DNA of 64,000 nucleotides from Ruegeria atlantica. Lineage in GTDB: Bacteria; Pseudomonadota; Alphaproteobacteria; Rhodobacterales; Rhodobacteraceae. Below the pieces are notes generated by a model that was given only the letters and a program-made list of their open reading frames with translations, was not told the DNA's origin and did no database searches. The stretch spans positions 1-64,000 of the forward strand of contig NZ_WQCG01000003.1 in NCBI RefSeq assembly GCF_013032505.1. The letters run 5' to 3'. The translations under genes and the position numbers were made by a program. Positions 1-8,324 of the stretch are shown in pieces (position 1 is the stretch's first letter; every line of letters starts with the position of its first letter).

Positions 1-16
1 GCAGCACAAAAAGAAA

Positions 17-38
17 GGGCAGGTCTTTCGACCTGCCC
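17..38 (-). terminator. Rho-independent terminator of phaP (left copy)
   Basis: On the minus strand this is a perfect 9-bp stem (GGGCAGGTC / GACCTGCCC) with a GAAA tetraloop, followed by TTTCTTTTT. It lies about 50 bases past the phasin stop codon and is identical in the right copy. Confidence 0.9.
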
Positions 39-87
39 AGCGCGATAGCACCGATTGGGAGGAGTGGGTGCGCCTCGCGGCGTTTGC

Positions 88-534
88 TTACTTGGCAGCA
101 GCAGCTTTCTTGGCAGCTGCAGTCACGTCGTTGGTGGCTTTTTTGACGGCCGCGGTTGCGTCTTCGGCTGCGTCTTTGCCAGCCGCCATCAGCAGCTCAA
201 CGGTTTCGGACTGAACTTTTTTCGCGATCTCAGCGAAGGCCGCCATGTTTTCAGCTGCAACTTCAGCCGATGCGCTGGCGAAGTCGGTTGCTGCCTTGGC
301 GTAGTCAGCAGGCTCTGCCTTGGCTTTCGACATCTCGGTCAGCTTGGCCAGGGTGTCCTTGGTCCATTTATTCGAGATCTCAGCCGACTTTTCAGCCGCT
401 TCCAGTGCAACACCCGACAGCTTTTCGTTCAGCGTCGCGGTCGATTTGAAAGCACCTTCCAGAGCGGCGGTGTCAACAGGGAACGCGCCCATAACGTCTT
501 TCAGGGTCGCGGTGAAATCTTGCGTCTTTGCCAT
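88..534 (-). CDS. phaP: Phasin (PHB granule-associated protein), copy 1
   Basis: Encodes a 148-residue phasin starting MAKTQDF. Phasins coat poly-3-hydroxybutyrate granules in the cytoplasm and limit coalescence. The protein is mostly amphipathic helix, with an Ala/Lys-rich C-terminal tail (KKATNDVTAAAKKAAAAK). The start at 534 is chosen over an upstream in-frame ATG because an AAGGAT Shine-Dalgarno precedes it and the upstream 34 residues overlap the promoter. The protein is identical to copy 2 (28213-28659); the DNA differs only at synonymous sites. The promoter region, including the PhaR-type box, and the terminator are both retained, so the copy is probably expressed. Confidence 0.9.
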   Translation of the reverse strand: MAKTQDFTATLKDVMGAFPVDTAALEGAFKSTATLNEKLSGVALEAAEKSAEISNKWTKDTLAKLTEMSKAKAEPADYAKAATDFASASAEVAAENMAAFAEIAKKVQSETVELLMAAGKDAAEDATAAVKKATNDVTAAAKKAAAAK

Positions 535-630
535 TGTCTTAAATCCTTTTGCCGAACCGGGCCCACCCCGGCTTTCATCAGCTTGAGGACAATATGGTTG
601 CCGCAGCGCAGCATTGCAAGATTTTTCTTG

Positions 631-641
631 CTGCACTGCAG
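631..641. promoter_or_regulatory. PhaR-type box CTGC-N3-GCAG upstream of phaP copy 1
   Basis: CTGCACTGCAG lies about 97 bases upstream of the phasin start and is followed by AATAAT. PhaR of Rhodobacter and Paracoccus is known to bind CTGC-N3/4-GCAG-like sites. The same element occurs at 28756 and, with a different spacer, at 30619 before phaC. Confidence 0.65.
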
Positions 642-666
642 AATAATTCTACGGGATGCATTGAAA

Positions 667-781
667 TCAAATACTTGCCTTGACCCGCACATAGGTCCCC
701 GGTGCCGGGGCCAGGGCGGGATGGGCCGAATCGCCGGTCGCTCGCGCGGGCACCTGTTTACCCGACCGCTTCTTCAGCCAG
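667..781 (-). pseudogene. phaC: 3' fragment of PHB synthase gene phaC
   Basis: Only the last 38 or so codons of phaC are present, ending in APGTYVRVKASI and stop. The encoded fragment is identical to the C-terminus of the full synthase at 28792-30594. Homology ends inside a codon near 781, and upstream the frame runs into unrelated sequence. No synthase domain, catalytic Cys or start codon is present, so it cannot make PHB synthase. The four differences from the intact gene are all silent, which suggests that the divergence predates the truncation or was constrained on the other copy. Confidence 0.9.
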
Positions 782-918
782 AACAAGATGAGACTGACTG
801 AGTGGACACCAACCTGCATACCCAGAAAGTTGTTTCTTGCCCTGTGGAACGTCATTTGATCTGCATCTTCAGGGGTGTTGTTCTGCTCCCGGGTGCAGAT
901 CCCAACCGAGCGCAGCAG

Positions 919-1038
919 TTACTCCGTCTCGAAGGTCAGACTGTCGCCCGAAACAATCACCACCACATTCTTGCCCATCCCCTTGGCACGCAGCAGCGTG
1001 GTCAGGATGCGAACATCGCACAAGAATATGCGCTTTGA
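919..1038 (-). pseudogene. Orphan C-terminal coding remnant downstream of dld
   Basis: Directly after the dld stop, and in the same frame, 39 codons read SKRIFLCDVRILTTLLRAK... and end ...DSLTFETE-stop at 919-921. The pattern (alternating hydrophobic strands, a helix, acidic end) looks like a genuine protein C-terminus but has no start codon or upstream domain. I do not recognise the family. The neighbouring 782-918 holds no gene; it contains an 8-bp inverted repeat GATCTGCA/TGCAGATC (858-865 and 894-901). The whole 782-1038 block looks like junction debris. Confidence 0.4.
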
Positions 1039-2736
1039 TTACCCGGGGATGTCGCCAGCGTAATTTCGGGTCTTCGACATTTTACCGATACCCGGATTAA
1101 AGGAATTGGTCGGATCGCAGCGCCTGTAATGTTCAGCCAGATCCGGCTTGGCCTTGTACAGATGTCCAACATTATGCTCGGCTGGGTATTCTGCCCCGCG
1201 CTCATCCAGGATCTTGAGCATCGCAGCCTTGATCGCCTTAGGATCGCACCCCTTTTTGACAATGTAATCCTGATGCATCACGTGACACATCAAGTGGCCA
1301 TAATAGACTTTGCCCACCAATTGATCGGCAATTTCAGGTGGCAGAGTTTCAAACCAATCTCGATCGTCGCGACGCAGCGCGATATCCAGCGCAAGTATTT
1401 CTTCGACTTCATCTGAATGGACGTGGCCGTATCGCACGGCAGCACCTGCAGCTGCAAAACGATGCAGCCCGGCGATCTTGGCATCACGCGGTGTACAGCT
1501 GACGAATTCAGCACTTCGGGAGCCGAAGAATTCCGGAAGAAATGCAGCCGCCTCTTCGATACCACCGTCATGCATTTTCAGGATGAGATGGTGTTCGTAC
1601 TTATCGCGGTACTCATACAAAAACCTCGGCAGATGCTCAGGCCAGAGTTTTGAGGCAACCTGCATGAACTTGTCGGTGAAACCGCGCGTCAGCGAAAACT
1701 TGTTCAGGCGCGAATCCACTGCCCCCTTCAAAGCAAAAAACATCGGCAGCCGGTCAGTCCCCAACTTGTCGATCATTACCAAGGTATCCTTGCCGTATTC
1801 CGCGGCGATGTCGAAGCATTCGCGATGCACATATTCAGCGGAAACAGGCAGGGTCTTAAAGCGCGTCAAGATATGGCGCCGCAAGTCGGTCAGGTCAGCA
1901 GGGTCGTTTGTACCGATGTAAAAGACCTGCTCACGCTCATAGATCGGGAATGTATCAAGCCGGACCGCAAAGACCGCTAGTTTACCCGCGCAACCTGACA
2001 CTTCGTACAGTAGTCGGTCGTCGTTGTTGTACCGCGACGGCGTGTCCGCGTCGACATCCCGCAGGATCGTGGTGTAGTCCGGGTCAGAGGCATGGCGGCC
2101 TTGCGGCGTCGGGGCATTCATCTCGAAATCGCCGGCTTCAACCCGGGTCAGAATTTCTTCGGGTGTGTCGCCCAGGTCCAGACCCAGATGGTTGACCAGC
2201 TTCAACTCCCCGTCTGCTGTGATCTGAGCGAACAAGGCCAGCTCGGTGTAACTGGGGCCACGCTCGCACAGCGAGCCGCCGGAGTTGTTGCAAACCCCAC
2301 CTAGGATTGAGGCACCGATACTGGATGAGCCAATCACCGAATGAGGTGTTCGCCCAAGCGGTCGCAGCCTCTTTTCCAGCTCAAACAACGACGCGCCGGG
2401 CAGGCTGAGAACCTGCTGCCCGTCCTGCAACAGATGCAGCCCTTTCATCCGACCAACGTTGATGAGAACTACATCGCGGTCGTACCCACTTTTTGGCGTG
2501 GATCCCTCGGTCAGGCCCGTATTTGATGCCTGCATGATGACGATCTTGTCAGCGGCGACGCAGGCCTGCAGGGCTTTCCACTGCTCCAGCAGAGTACCGG
2601 GTTGCACGACGCACAGTGCCCCGCCCTGCCCTGATCTGAACCCACGGCGGAACCGCTCAGTTGCGCGGTCGCCAGTCAAAACGTGGCGCGAGCCGACGAT
2701 GGCACGAAACTCGGAGACTAGGGCTTCGTTGTTCAT
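1039..2736 (-). CDS. dld: Quinone-dependent D-lactate dehydrogenase (FAD)
   Basis: A 565-residue protein resembling E. coli Dld. It has a PCMH-type FAD-binding domain in the first 220 residues (motifs FRSGQGGALCVVQPG, QASNTGLTEGSTP, GGVCNNSGGS) and then the membrane-association and cap domains typical of the Dld family. It oxidises D-lactate to pyruvate and passes electrons to the quinone pool at the inner membrane. The start MNNEAL at 2736 is chosen because its ATG overlaps the lldD stop (ATGA), implying translational coupling; an upstream in-frame start would lie inside lldD. It is the last gene of the dctP-dctQM-lldD-dld operon, so both lactate enantiomers can be used. Confidence 0.92.
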   Translation of the reverse strand: MNNEALVSEFRAIVGSRHVLTGDRATERFRRGFRSGQGGALCVVQPGTLLEQWKALQACVAADKIVIMQASNTGLTEGSTPKSGYDRDVVLINVGRMKGLHLLQDGQQVLSLPGASLFELEKRLRPLGRTPHSVIGSSSIGASILGGVCNNSGGSLCERGPSYTELALFAQITADGELKLVNHLGLDLGDTPEEILTRVEAGDFEMNAPTPQGRHASDPDYTTILRDVDADTPSRYNNDDRLLYEVSGCAGKLAVFAVRLDTFPIYEREQVFYIGTNDPADLTDLRRHILTRFKTLPVSAEYVHRECFDIAAEYGKDTLVMIDKLGTDRLPMFFALKGAVDSRLNKFSLTRGFTDKFMQVASKLWPEHLPRFLYEYRDKYEHHLILKMHDGGIEEAAAFLPEFFGSRSAEFVSCTPRDAKIAGLHRFAAAGAAVRYGHVHSDEVEEILALDIALRRDDRDWFETLPPEIADQLVGKVYYGHLMCHVMHQDYIVKKGCDPKAIKAAMLKILDERGAEYPAEHNVGHLYKAKPDLAEHYRRCDPTNSFNPGIGKMSKTRNYAGDIPG

Positions 2737-3920
2737 GCTGCGCTCCGATGCGGGTCGCCCAGTCCTGTCGCTGTATCGCGAAAGCGCAGGTTGCTGCACG
2801 ACAGCTGATCAATTCGCGTAACGCCCATCAGCTTCATGTCGCGCTCGATCTCGGCGCGCATCAGCCCAAGCGCTCGTTCGACACCCGGCTGGCCGGCAGC
2901 CGCCAACGGGTACAGATAATGTCGCCCTACCCCAACTGCCTTGGCCCCCAACGACAGCGCTTTGAGTACATGGGTCCCGCGCTGAATACCGCTGTCCATC
3001 ATAACATCCACGCGGTCGCCGACCGCATCCACGATCTCGGCCAGTTGGTCGAACGGCGTGCGCGAGCCGTCCAACTGGCGACCGCCGTGGTTTGAAAGGA
3101 TGATTCCGGTGCACCCGATTTCAGCCGCGCGGCGGGCATCCTCGACCGTCATGATCCCCTTAAGGCAGAATTGGCCGTCCCATTCGCGTACCATGGCGGC
3201 CACATCCTCCCAATCCATGGAAGGGTCCAGCATGTCGGTGAAATAGCCGCCGATCGAGCTGGCACTGCCACCCATATCCACATGCTCATCCAGTTGCGGC
3301 AGGCGGAACTTTTCATGCGTGACATAATTGATGCCCCACATCGGTTTGATCGCGAATTGGATCATCCCACCCAGTGTCAGGCGGAACGGGATCGAGAAAC
3401 CCGTTCGCAAGTCACGTTCACGATTGCCGCCGGTGATGCTGTCGACGGTCAGCATCATCACCTCGACGCCAGTCTCCTTGGCGCGTTGCATCATGGCAGA
3501 GTTCAGCCCGCGGTCTTTGTGAAAATAGAACTGATAGACTTGCGGGTTCTTGTGCTTTTGCCGCAGTTCTTCCATCGACACCGTGCCCAGAGACGACACA
3601 CCGAACATGGTGCCATATTTCTCGGCAGCCGCGGCCACGGCACGCTCCCCTTGATGGTGGAACAATCGTTGCAGCGCAGTCGGCGAGCAATAGATCGGCA
3701 TGTCCAACTTTTGCCCCATGACGGTGACGGACATGTCCACGTCTTTCACCCCGCGCAGAACAGAGGGCAACAGATCACACCGCTCAAACGTCCGGGTGTT
3801 TTCGCGATACGTCACTTCATCGTCCGCGCCGCCGTCGATGTAGTTAAAGATCGGCCCCGGCAGGCGGCGCTTGGCCAGCCTACGGAAGTCCTGGAAGTTA
3901 TGGCAATCTTTCAGACGCAT
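2733..3920 (-). CDS. lldD: L-lactate dehydrogenase, FMN-dependent
   Basis: A 395-residue FMN-dependent alpha-hydroxy-acid dehydrogenase. It is a TIM barrel with the active-site signature SNHGGRQLD (catalytic His about residue 278), the FMN-phosphate region DSGIQRGTHVLKALSLGA and an N-terminal FRRLAKRRLPGPIFNYIDGG segment typical of LldD. It oxidises L-lactate to pyruvate and reduces the respiratory chain. It starts 12 bases after the TRAP permease and overlaps dld by 4 bases. Glycolate or mandelate oxidase would share the fold; operon partnership with dld makes lactate the likely substrate. Confidence 0.9.
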   Translation of the reverse strand: MRLKDCHNFQDFRRLAKRRLPGPIFNYIDGGADDEVTYRENTRTFERCDLLPSVLRGVKDVDMSVTVMGQKLDMPIYCSPTALQRLFHHQGERAVAAAAEKYGTMFGVSSLGTVSMEELRQKHKNPQVYQFYFHKDRGLNSAMMQRAKETGVEVMMLTVDSITGGNRERDLRTGFSIPFRLTLGGMIQFAIKPMWGINYVTHEKFRLPQLDEHVDMGGSASSIGGYFTDMLDPSMDWEDVAAMVREWDGQFCLKGIMTVEDARRAAEIGCTGIILSNHGGRQLDGSRTPFDQLAEIVDAVGDRVDVMMDSGIQRGTHVLKALSLGAKAVGVGRHYLYPLAAAGQPGVERALGLMRAEIERDMKLMGVTRIDQLSCSNLRFRDTATGLGDPHRSAA

Positions 3921-3932
3921 GTCTCTTCCTCC

Positions 3933-5996
3933 TTAATAGGCGACGGATGGCAGCCAGGTGGCAAGCGTGGGCCACAGGAAAACAAGCGCCAGCCCGGTCA
4001 ATTGCAGTAAGACAAACGGAATAATGCCCTTGTAGATATGGGTCAGTTTTATCTCGGGCGGGCAGACGCCCTTGAGATAGAACAACGCGAAACCCACAGG
4101 CGGCGTCAGGAAGCTGGTCTGCAGCGTCACCGCCACCAGAATGACGAACCACACCAAGGCTGGTTCATCCAGAACACCGAAACCTGGGATGTCGATGCCC
4201 AGCCCATTTACGATGGGGCGCATCAGGGGCAGCACGATCAGCGTGATCTCGATCCAGTCCAGCACAAAGCCCAGCAGGAAGACAATGAACAGGATGAACA
4301 GGATCGTGCCATTGGCCCCAAACCCGGTGGACTGCACGACATGTTCAATCAACTCATCCCCACCGAGTTCCCGCAGGACATAAGAGAATACCGTCGCTCC
4401 CAGGAAGATCGCAAAGATGTAGGCGGTGGTGTTGAAAGTCGATACCAATACGTTCCAAAGTTTGGCGAACGTCAATTTGCGATACCCCAGCGCCAACAGC
4501 GTCGCGCCCAGCGCACCGATCCCCGAGGCTTCGGTTGGTGTGGTCAGGCCGGCAAAGATTGAACCCAGAACCGCAAGGATCAGCAATAGCGTCGGTATGA
4601 CTGCGATCAGAACGTCCTTCACGGCGGCCCAGTCTGGGGCCGTTGCCCCCTCGGGCACAGGAGCCGCATCGCGCTTCACCATTGCCAGGATGAAGATGTA
4701 AGTCAGGTACAGGCCACCGATGATGACGCCCGGGAAGACCGCAGCCATGAACAGATCGCCCACAGACAAAGCCATCTGGTCTGCCATGATCACCAGCATG
4801 ATTGACGGCGGGATCAGGATACCCAGCGTGCCAGAGGCTGAAACCACCCCAGCGGCCAAGGTGGGCTGATACTTCTGCTGCATCATCGACGGCAGTGACA
4901 GAACGCCCAGCAGCACAACGGAGGCACCGATGATGCCCGTAGAGGCTGCCAGAATGATCCCGATCAGCGTGACCGTGATCGCCAGACCGCCACGCACGGT
5001 GCCAAACAGGCGCTGCATCGAAGACATCAGACGTTCGGCTACCCCGCTTTCGTCCAGCATCAGCCCCATAAAGATGAACATCGGCAACGCCACCAGAACC
5101 GCGTTGGACATGGTCGCATAGACCCGGTTCACCACTGCGCCCAACGTCAGATAGTCGAGCCCGGTAAAGGTGCTCTCAAGCCCTGTCCACAGCATCAGGT
5201 CGTTGTCAAAAAGATAGGCCAGCCCGCAATAGGCGACGCCGACCCCGGCCAGCACCCAGGCCACAGGATATCCTGTAAAAAGCAGCGCAATGAATGTCAG
5301 GAACATTGCGATGACTAGTTTTTCCTCGGTCGTTTCGACCAAAAATGTCAGGCCAACGCAGACAGCTGCGAATACAGCAAGGACCAGCAGAATGCGACGC
5401 AGCGATGCGCCTTCGCGCTCCGATGCCGGTCCGTACATCAACGCGTGCCCATCATGGATCAGCCGCGCCAATGCGGCCAAACCCAGCAGAACGAAACTGA
5501 TCGGAATGACCGCCTTGAATGCCCAACGCGCAGGCAGACCAGTGGGGCTGTCCGAGCGCTCGCTTACGCGGAAGCTTTCGTAGAAATAATCATACCCTTG
5601 GTCGATCATCAGATAGATGAATGGAGTCAGCAGGGTCAGAATGCCGATCACTTCGATCACACGCTGCGCCCGGCGAGAAAGCTGCATGTGCAGGACATCG
5701 ACGCGAACATGGCTGTCCGTGATCAAGGCATAGGAAATGCCGATCATCGTGACGATGCCGTAAAAGTGCCACTGGATCTCGTCCAGTTTGGGATAGTTTT
5801 GGCTGAACAAATAGCGCAGCGAGACCTGACTGAAGATCGCGGCCATCAAAAGGACATTGGCCCACATCACCACGTGCCCGACGGTTTTTACACCAGTATC
5901 AATAGCAACGGCGATTTTTTGGCGGTCAGTTTCGGGGTGCTCCAGGATGCCTTCATAGGCTTCGACCGGATCATTGAGGTTCTTTTGCGTGGCCAT
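3933..5996 (-). CDS. dctQM: TRAP transporter, fused small and large permease (DctQM)
   Basis: A 687-residue integral membrane protein. Residues of about 30-190 are the four-helix DctQ small subunit; from about 205 onward follows the DctM large subunit with roughly 12 hydrophobic segments (for example LPMFIFMGLMLDESGVAERL and the GASVVLLGVLSLPSMM region). It uses an ion gradient to import an organic acid delivered by the periplasmic DctP protein. The start has a GAGGA site 6-7 bases upstream. Location between dctP and lldD-dld points to lactate or a related 2-hydroxy/2-oxo acid. The fusion of Q and M in one chain is a recognised variant. Confidence 0.92.
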   Translation of the reverse strand: MATQKNLNDPVEAYEGILEHPETDRQKIAVAIDTGVKTVGHVVMWANVLLMAAIFSQVSLRYLFSQNYPKLDEIQWHFYGIVTMIGISYALITDSHVRVDVLHMQLSRRAQRVIEVIGILTLLTPFIYLMIDQGYDYFYESFRVSERSDSPTGLPARWAFKAVIPISFVLLGLAALARLIHDGHALMYGPASEREGASLRRILLVLAVFAAVCVGLTFLVETTEEKLVIAMFLTFIALLFTGYPVAWVLAGVGVAYCGLAYLFDNDLMLWTGLESTFTGLDYLTLGAVVNRVYATMSNAVLVALPMFIFMGLMLDESGVAERLMSSMQRLFGTVRGGLAITVTLIGIILAASTGIIGASVVLLGVLSLPSMMQQKYQPTLAAGVVSASGTLGILIPPSIMLVIMADQMALSVGDLFMAAVFPGVIIGGLYLTYIFILAMVKRDAAPVPEGATAPDWAAVKDVLIAVIPTLLLILAVLGSIFAGLTTPTEASGIGALGATLLALGYRKLTFAKLWNVLVSTFNTTAYIFAIFLGATVFSYVLRELGGDELIEHVVQSTGFGANGTILFILFIVFLLGFVLDWIEITLIVLPLMRPIVNGLGIDIPGFGVLDEPALVWFVILVAVTLQTSFLTPPVGFALFYLKGVCPPEIKLTHIYKGIIPFVLLQLTGLALVFLWPTLATWLPSVAY

Positions 5997-6065
5997 GGGT
6001 AATCCTCGCTCAGTTGACCAGCGCGGGCGCGGTCAAGGGAATGCAGGTTCAAAATCCTGATAATG

Positions 6066-6093
6066 TCCGAGGCAGAGTTGTCCCTGCCCCGGA
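6066..6093 (-). promoter_or_regulatory. Intercistronic hairpin between dctP and dctQM
   Basis: Arms TCCGAGGCAG and CTGCCCCGGA pair over 9 of 10 positions around an 8-base loop, in the 114-base gap after dctP. There is no T-run. Such hairpins commonly stabilise the binding-protein message or dampen read-through into the permease gene. Confidence 0.5.
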
Positions 6094-6110
6094 CGCGTCA
6101 GCAAATCAGG

Positions 6111-7160
6111 TTACTGACGGGGGAGGAACGCGTTGGTTTTCCAAAGCACATATCCGTCGCGGAACTCATTCATGTCGGACAGAACCTTGGCAAAGAAGGC
6201 ATCGTTGGCGGCCTCTTCGGCGGCAACCTCATCCCAGGTGGCGCGAAAGGTATCCAGCATCTCGGGCGACCATTGTTTGATAGTGACACCGTTGTTTTCG
6301 ACGTTGTCGATCAGGGCTGCGTGCTGAATGGCCTCACCTTCGGCAAAGCTGTCAGCCATCGATGCCTTACAGGCGTTTTCGATGATCGCCTTGTGCTGCT
6401 CGCTGGTTTCGTTCCAGACATCCTTGTTGATCATCAACTCGAACACGGTCGCCTGCTGGTGCCAGCCGGGGAAATAGTTGAACTTGACCAGTTTATGAAA
6501 GCCCAGACGCGCGTCGATGGCTGGCATCGAAAACTCGGTTGCGTCGATAGCGCCTTTTTCAAGCGCGGGGAAAATCTCACCGCCTGGCAGCAACGAGGTT
6601 GCCACACCCAGTTTCTGCATAACCTTACCGCCCAAACCAAAGAAGCGCATTTTCAGGCCGTTCAGATCGTCGGGCGAATTGATCTCGGTCGCGAACCAGC
6701 CGGACGTTTCCGGGGCGATGACAGCGCAGGGGATGACGTGAACGTTATAGCCCGCTTGATCGTACATCTCTTGATACAGCGACATGCCGTTGCCGTAGTA
6801 AAGCCAAGCCATGTATTCGCCCGCCTCGGGTCCGAACGGAACGGCCGAGAACAGAGGTGCCGCGGGGATCTTGCCCGCCCAGTAACCTGCGGTGGTATAG
6901 CCTGAATTGATCTTGCCGGTAGACACTGCATCGAGAATTTCAAAAGGCGGGACCAGCTTACCCGGCTCATACACCTTCATCTTCAGCGTTCCGCCGGACA
7001 TCAGGTCAAGCTGTTCGGCAACACGTGGGATTGGTGAGCCAAGGCCCGGCAGTTCAGTCGAGAACGCGATCGGGGTTTTTAGCAGCAGCTTATCGGCGGC
7101 AACCGCAGGCGCCGCCATCAGGCTGGCCGCCACAGCAAGGCTCGTCAGGGTCTTTTTCAT
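6111..7160 (-). CDS. dctP: TRAP transporter solute-binding protein (DctP family)
   Basis: A 349-residue periplasmic binding protein. The start MKKTLTS at 7160 follows a GGAGATTTC ribosome site and gives a signal peptide of about 22 residues ending APAVAA. Family features include FGLGGKVMQKLGVATSLLPG, the central ATEFSMPAIDARLGFHK region and YFPGWHQQ, which resemble the TakP/LctP-type proteins that bind 2-oxo acids or lactate with a bound metal. It is the first gene of the lactate operon, transcribed away from the GntR-family regulator. The ligand is inferred from the operon rather than from binding-site residues alone. Confidence 0.9.
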   Translation of the reverse strand: MKKTLTSLAVAASLMAAPAVAADKLLLKTPIAFSTELPGLGSPIPRVAEQLDLMSGGTLKMKVYEPGKLVPPFEILDAVSTGKINSGYTTAGYWAGKIPAAPLFSAVPFGPEAGEYMAWLYYGNGMSLYQEMYDQAGYNVHVIPCAVIAPETSGWFATEINSPDDLNGLKMRFFGLGGKVMQKLGVATSLLPGGEIFPALEKGAIDATEFSMPAIDARLGFHKLVKFNYFPGWHQQATVFELMINKDVWNETSEQHKAIIENACKASMADSFAEGEAIQHAALIDNVENNGVTIKQWSPEMLDTFRATWDEVAAEEAANDAFFAKVLSDMNEFRDGYVLWKTNAFLPRQ

Positions 7161-7231
7161 GAAATCTCCTCCAGGGTCGGTCGGACGTGCTGTCCGATAA
7201 ATGTGTGGCGCCAGACGTTCAGCGCCCACAT

Positions 7232-7250
7232 TGGTAAATAAAGTTTACCA
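7232..7250. promoter_or_regulatory. FadR/LldR-type operator TGGTAAA-N5-TTTACCA
   Basis: A perfect 7-bp inverted repeat around 5 bases lies about 72 bases upstream of dctP. The 350-base divergent intergenic region (7161-7510) contains further matching half-sites: TTTACCA at 7273-7279, TGGTA at 7381-7385 and a weaker GGT...ACC palindrome at 7454-7470, about 40 bases before the regulator start. GntR/FadR-type proteins are known to bind TGGT-Nx-ACCA palindromes, so the neighbouring regulator probably controls both promoters. Confidence 0.65.
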
Positions 7251-7510
7251 GATATATCAGTCAACAACTTTGTTTACCAATGGATCGCACAATTTAAGCC
7301 TTGAATGGGAAAGTGACGTGTTTGCTCGAGAACCACGCAGCGAAGCGTTCTGGGCGGAAAAGATCTTCTTTATTGTTTATTGGTAGGCAGTTGCGCTTCA
7401 AAAACCCGTGGACCTAGGCAAGAAAGTCCGCTGTTGAAAAATATTCAATCAAAGGTTACTTTTATTTACCAAATAGGTTCTGAAATCTTCTTCAGAGAGG
7501 CAAAACCACG

Positions 7511-8293
7511 ATGAACACAACTGCGATTTTTGAACCAATCGGACACGAATCACTCTCAGACGCGGTGGTGGCTCAGATTGAAGATCTGATTGCCTCAGGG
7601 ATACTCAAACAGGGCCGAAAGCTGCCATCGGAACGCGATCTAGCGGAAACCTTGCGCGTCTCCCGCCCCAAACTACGTGAGGCGCTAGCGGTTCTCGAAG
7701 AGCGCGGTCTGGTGACAACACAGCATGGTGAAGGCACCTTTGTTGCAGCATTGACTGGCAGTGCCATGCTCCCTGCCCTTTTGGCGCTGTACGAACGCCA
7801 TGAACCTGCGTTTTTCGACTATCTCGAATATCGACGCGAGCAAGAGGGTTTTGCCGCCAAACTTGCCGCGCGGCGGGCGACCAAAGCGGATATAGAACGG
7901 ATTACCGAAATCCTGGCCGAGGATGAGCGTGCGTGGCGCGAAAAGGACGCATTGGCCTCACGAGAGGCTGACTTTGCCCTGCACGCCGCAATTGTAGACG
8001 CCAGTCAGAACGCGACCCTTATTCACATGATGGCTTCGATCTACGAGCTCACACGCCAAGGCGTATTCTACAACCGTGATTTCCTGAAAACCATCGACGG
8101 CACAGGCAAGCTTTTGATGGAGCAACATCGCGAACTTGGAATGGCGGTCATTGAAGGTGACGAAACCCGCGCGGTAAAGGCCGCCCATGACCACATCGAC
8201 TTTGTCGAGGAGTCATTCAAGCTGGGTATGGAAAGACGCCGCCGCGAAGCGATGGCTGAAAAGCGTCGCATTCTGTCTGATCCAAAAGCCTGA
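7511..8293 (+). CDS. lldR: GntR-family (FadR subfamily) regulator, probable lactate regulator
   Basis: A 260-residue regulator with an N-terminal winged helix (about residues 12-80; LPSERDLAETLRVSRPKLREAL and ERGLVTTQHGEGTFV) and a C-terminal all-helical FCD effector domain (about 100-235) carrying metal-ligand-type Asp/His positions. A strong GAGAGG site precedes the start. It is divergent from dctP, with TGGTAAA/TTTACCA operators between them. By analogy with LldR/PdhR relatives it probably represses the operon until lactate binds. PdhR- or GlcC-like regulators share the fold; the lactate assignment rests on position. Confidence 0.82.
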   Translation: MNTTAIFEPIGHESLSDAVVAQIEDLIASGILKQGRKLPSERDLAETLRVSRPKLREALAVLEERGLVTTQHGEGTFVAALTGSAMLPALLALYERHEPAFFDYLEYRREQEGFAAKLAARRATKADIERITEILAEDERAWREKDALASREADFALHAAIVDASQNATLIHMMASIYELTRQGVFYNRDFLKTIDGTGKLLMEQHRELGMAVIEGDETRAVKAAHDHIDFVEESFKLGMERRRREAMAEKRRILSDPKA

Positions 8294-8324
8294 TCCCGAA
8301 GTGGCACAGTCGCTCAGGCCGTGC

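Larger units (their letters stand above)
1..781. repeat. Direct repeat, left copy (phaP plus 3' end of phaC)
   Basis: This stretch aligns base for base, at an offset of 28125, with 28126-28906. I count about 7 differences in 781 bases (370, 445, 663, 703, 709, 718, 777). Six of the seven lie in coding sequence, and all six are synonymous. Similarity stops sharply at 781/782 inside phaC. The left limit is not visible because the window begins inside the repeat. Confidence 0.97.

Noticed and set aside
782-1038. Insertion sequence at the repeat junction
   Set aside because: There is an 8-bp inverted repeat but no transposase fragment, target duplication or known IS end that I recognise.
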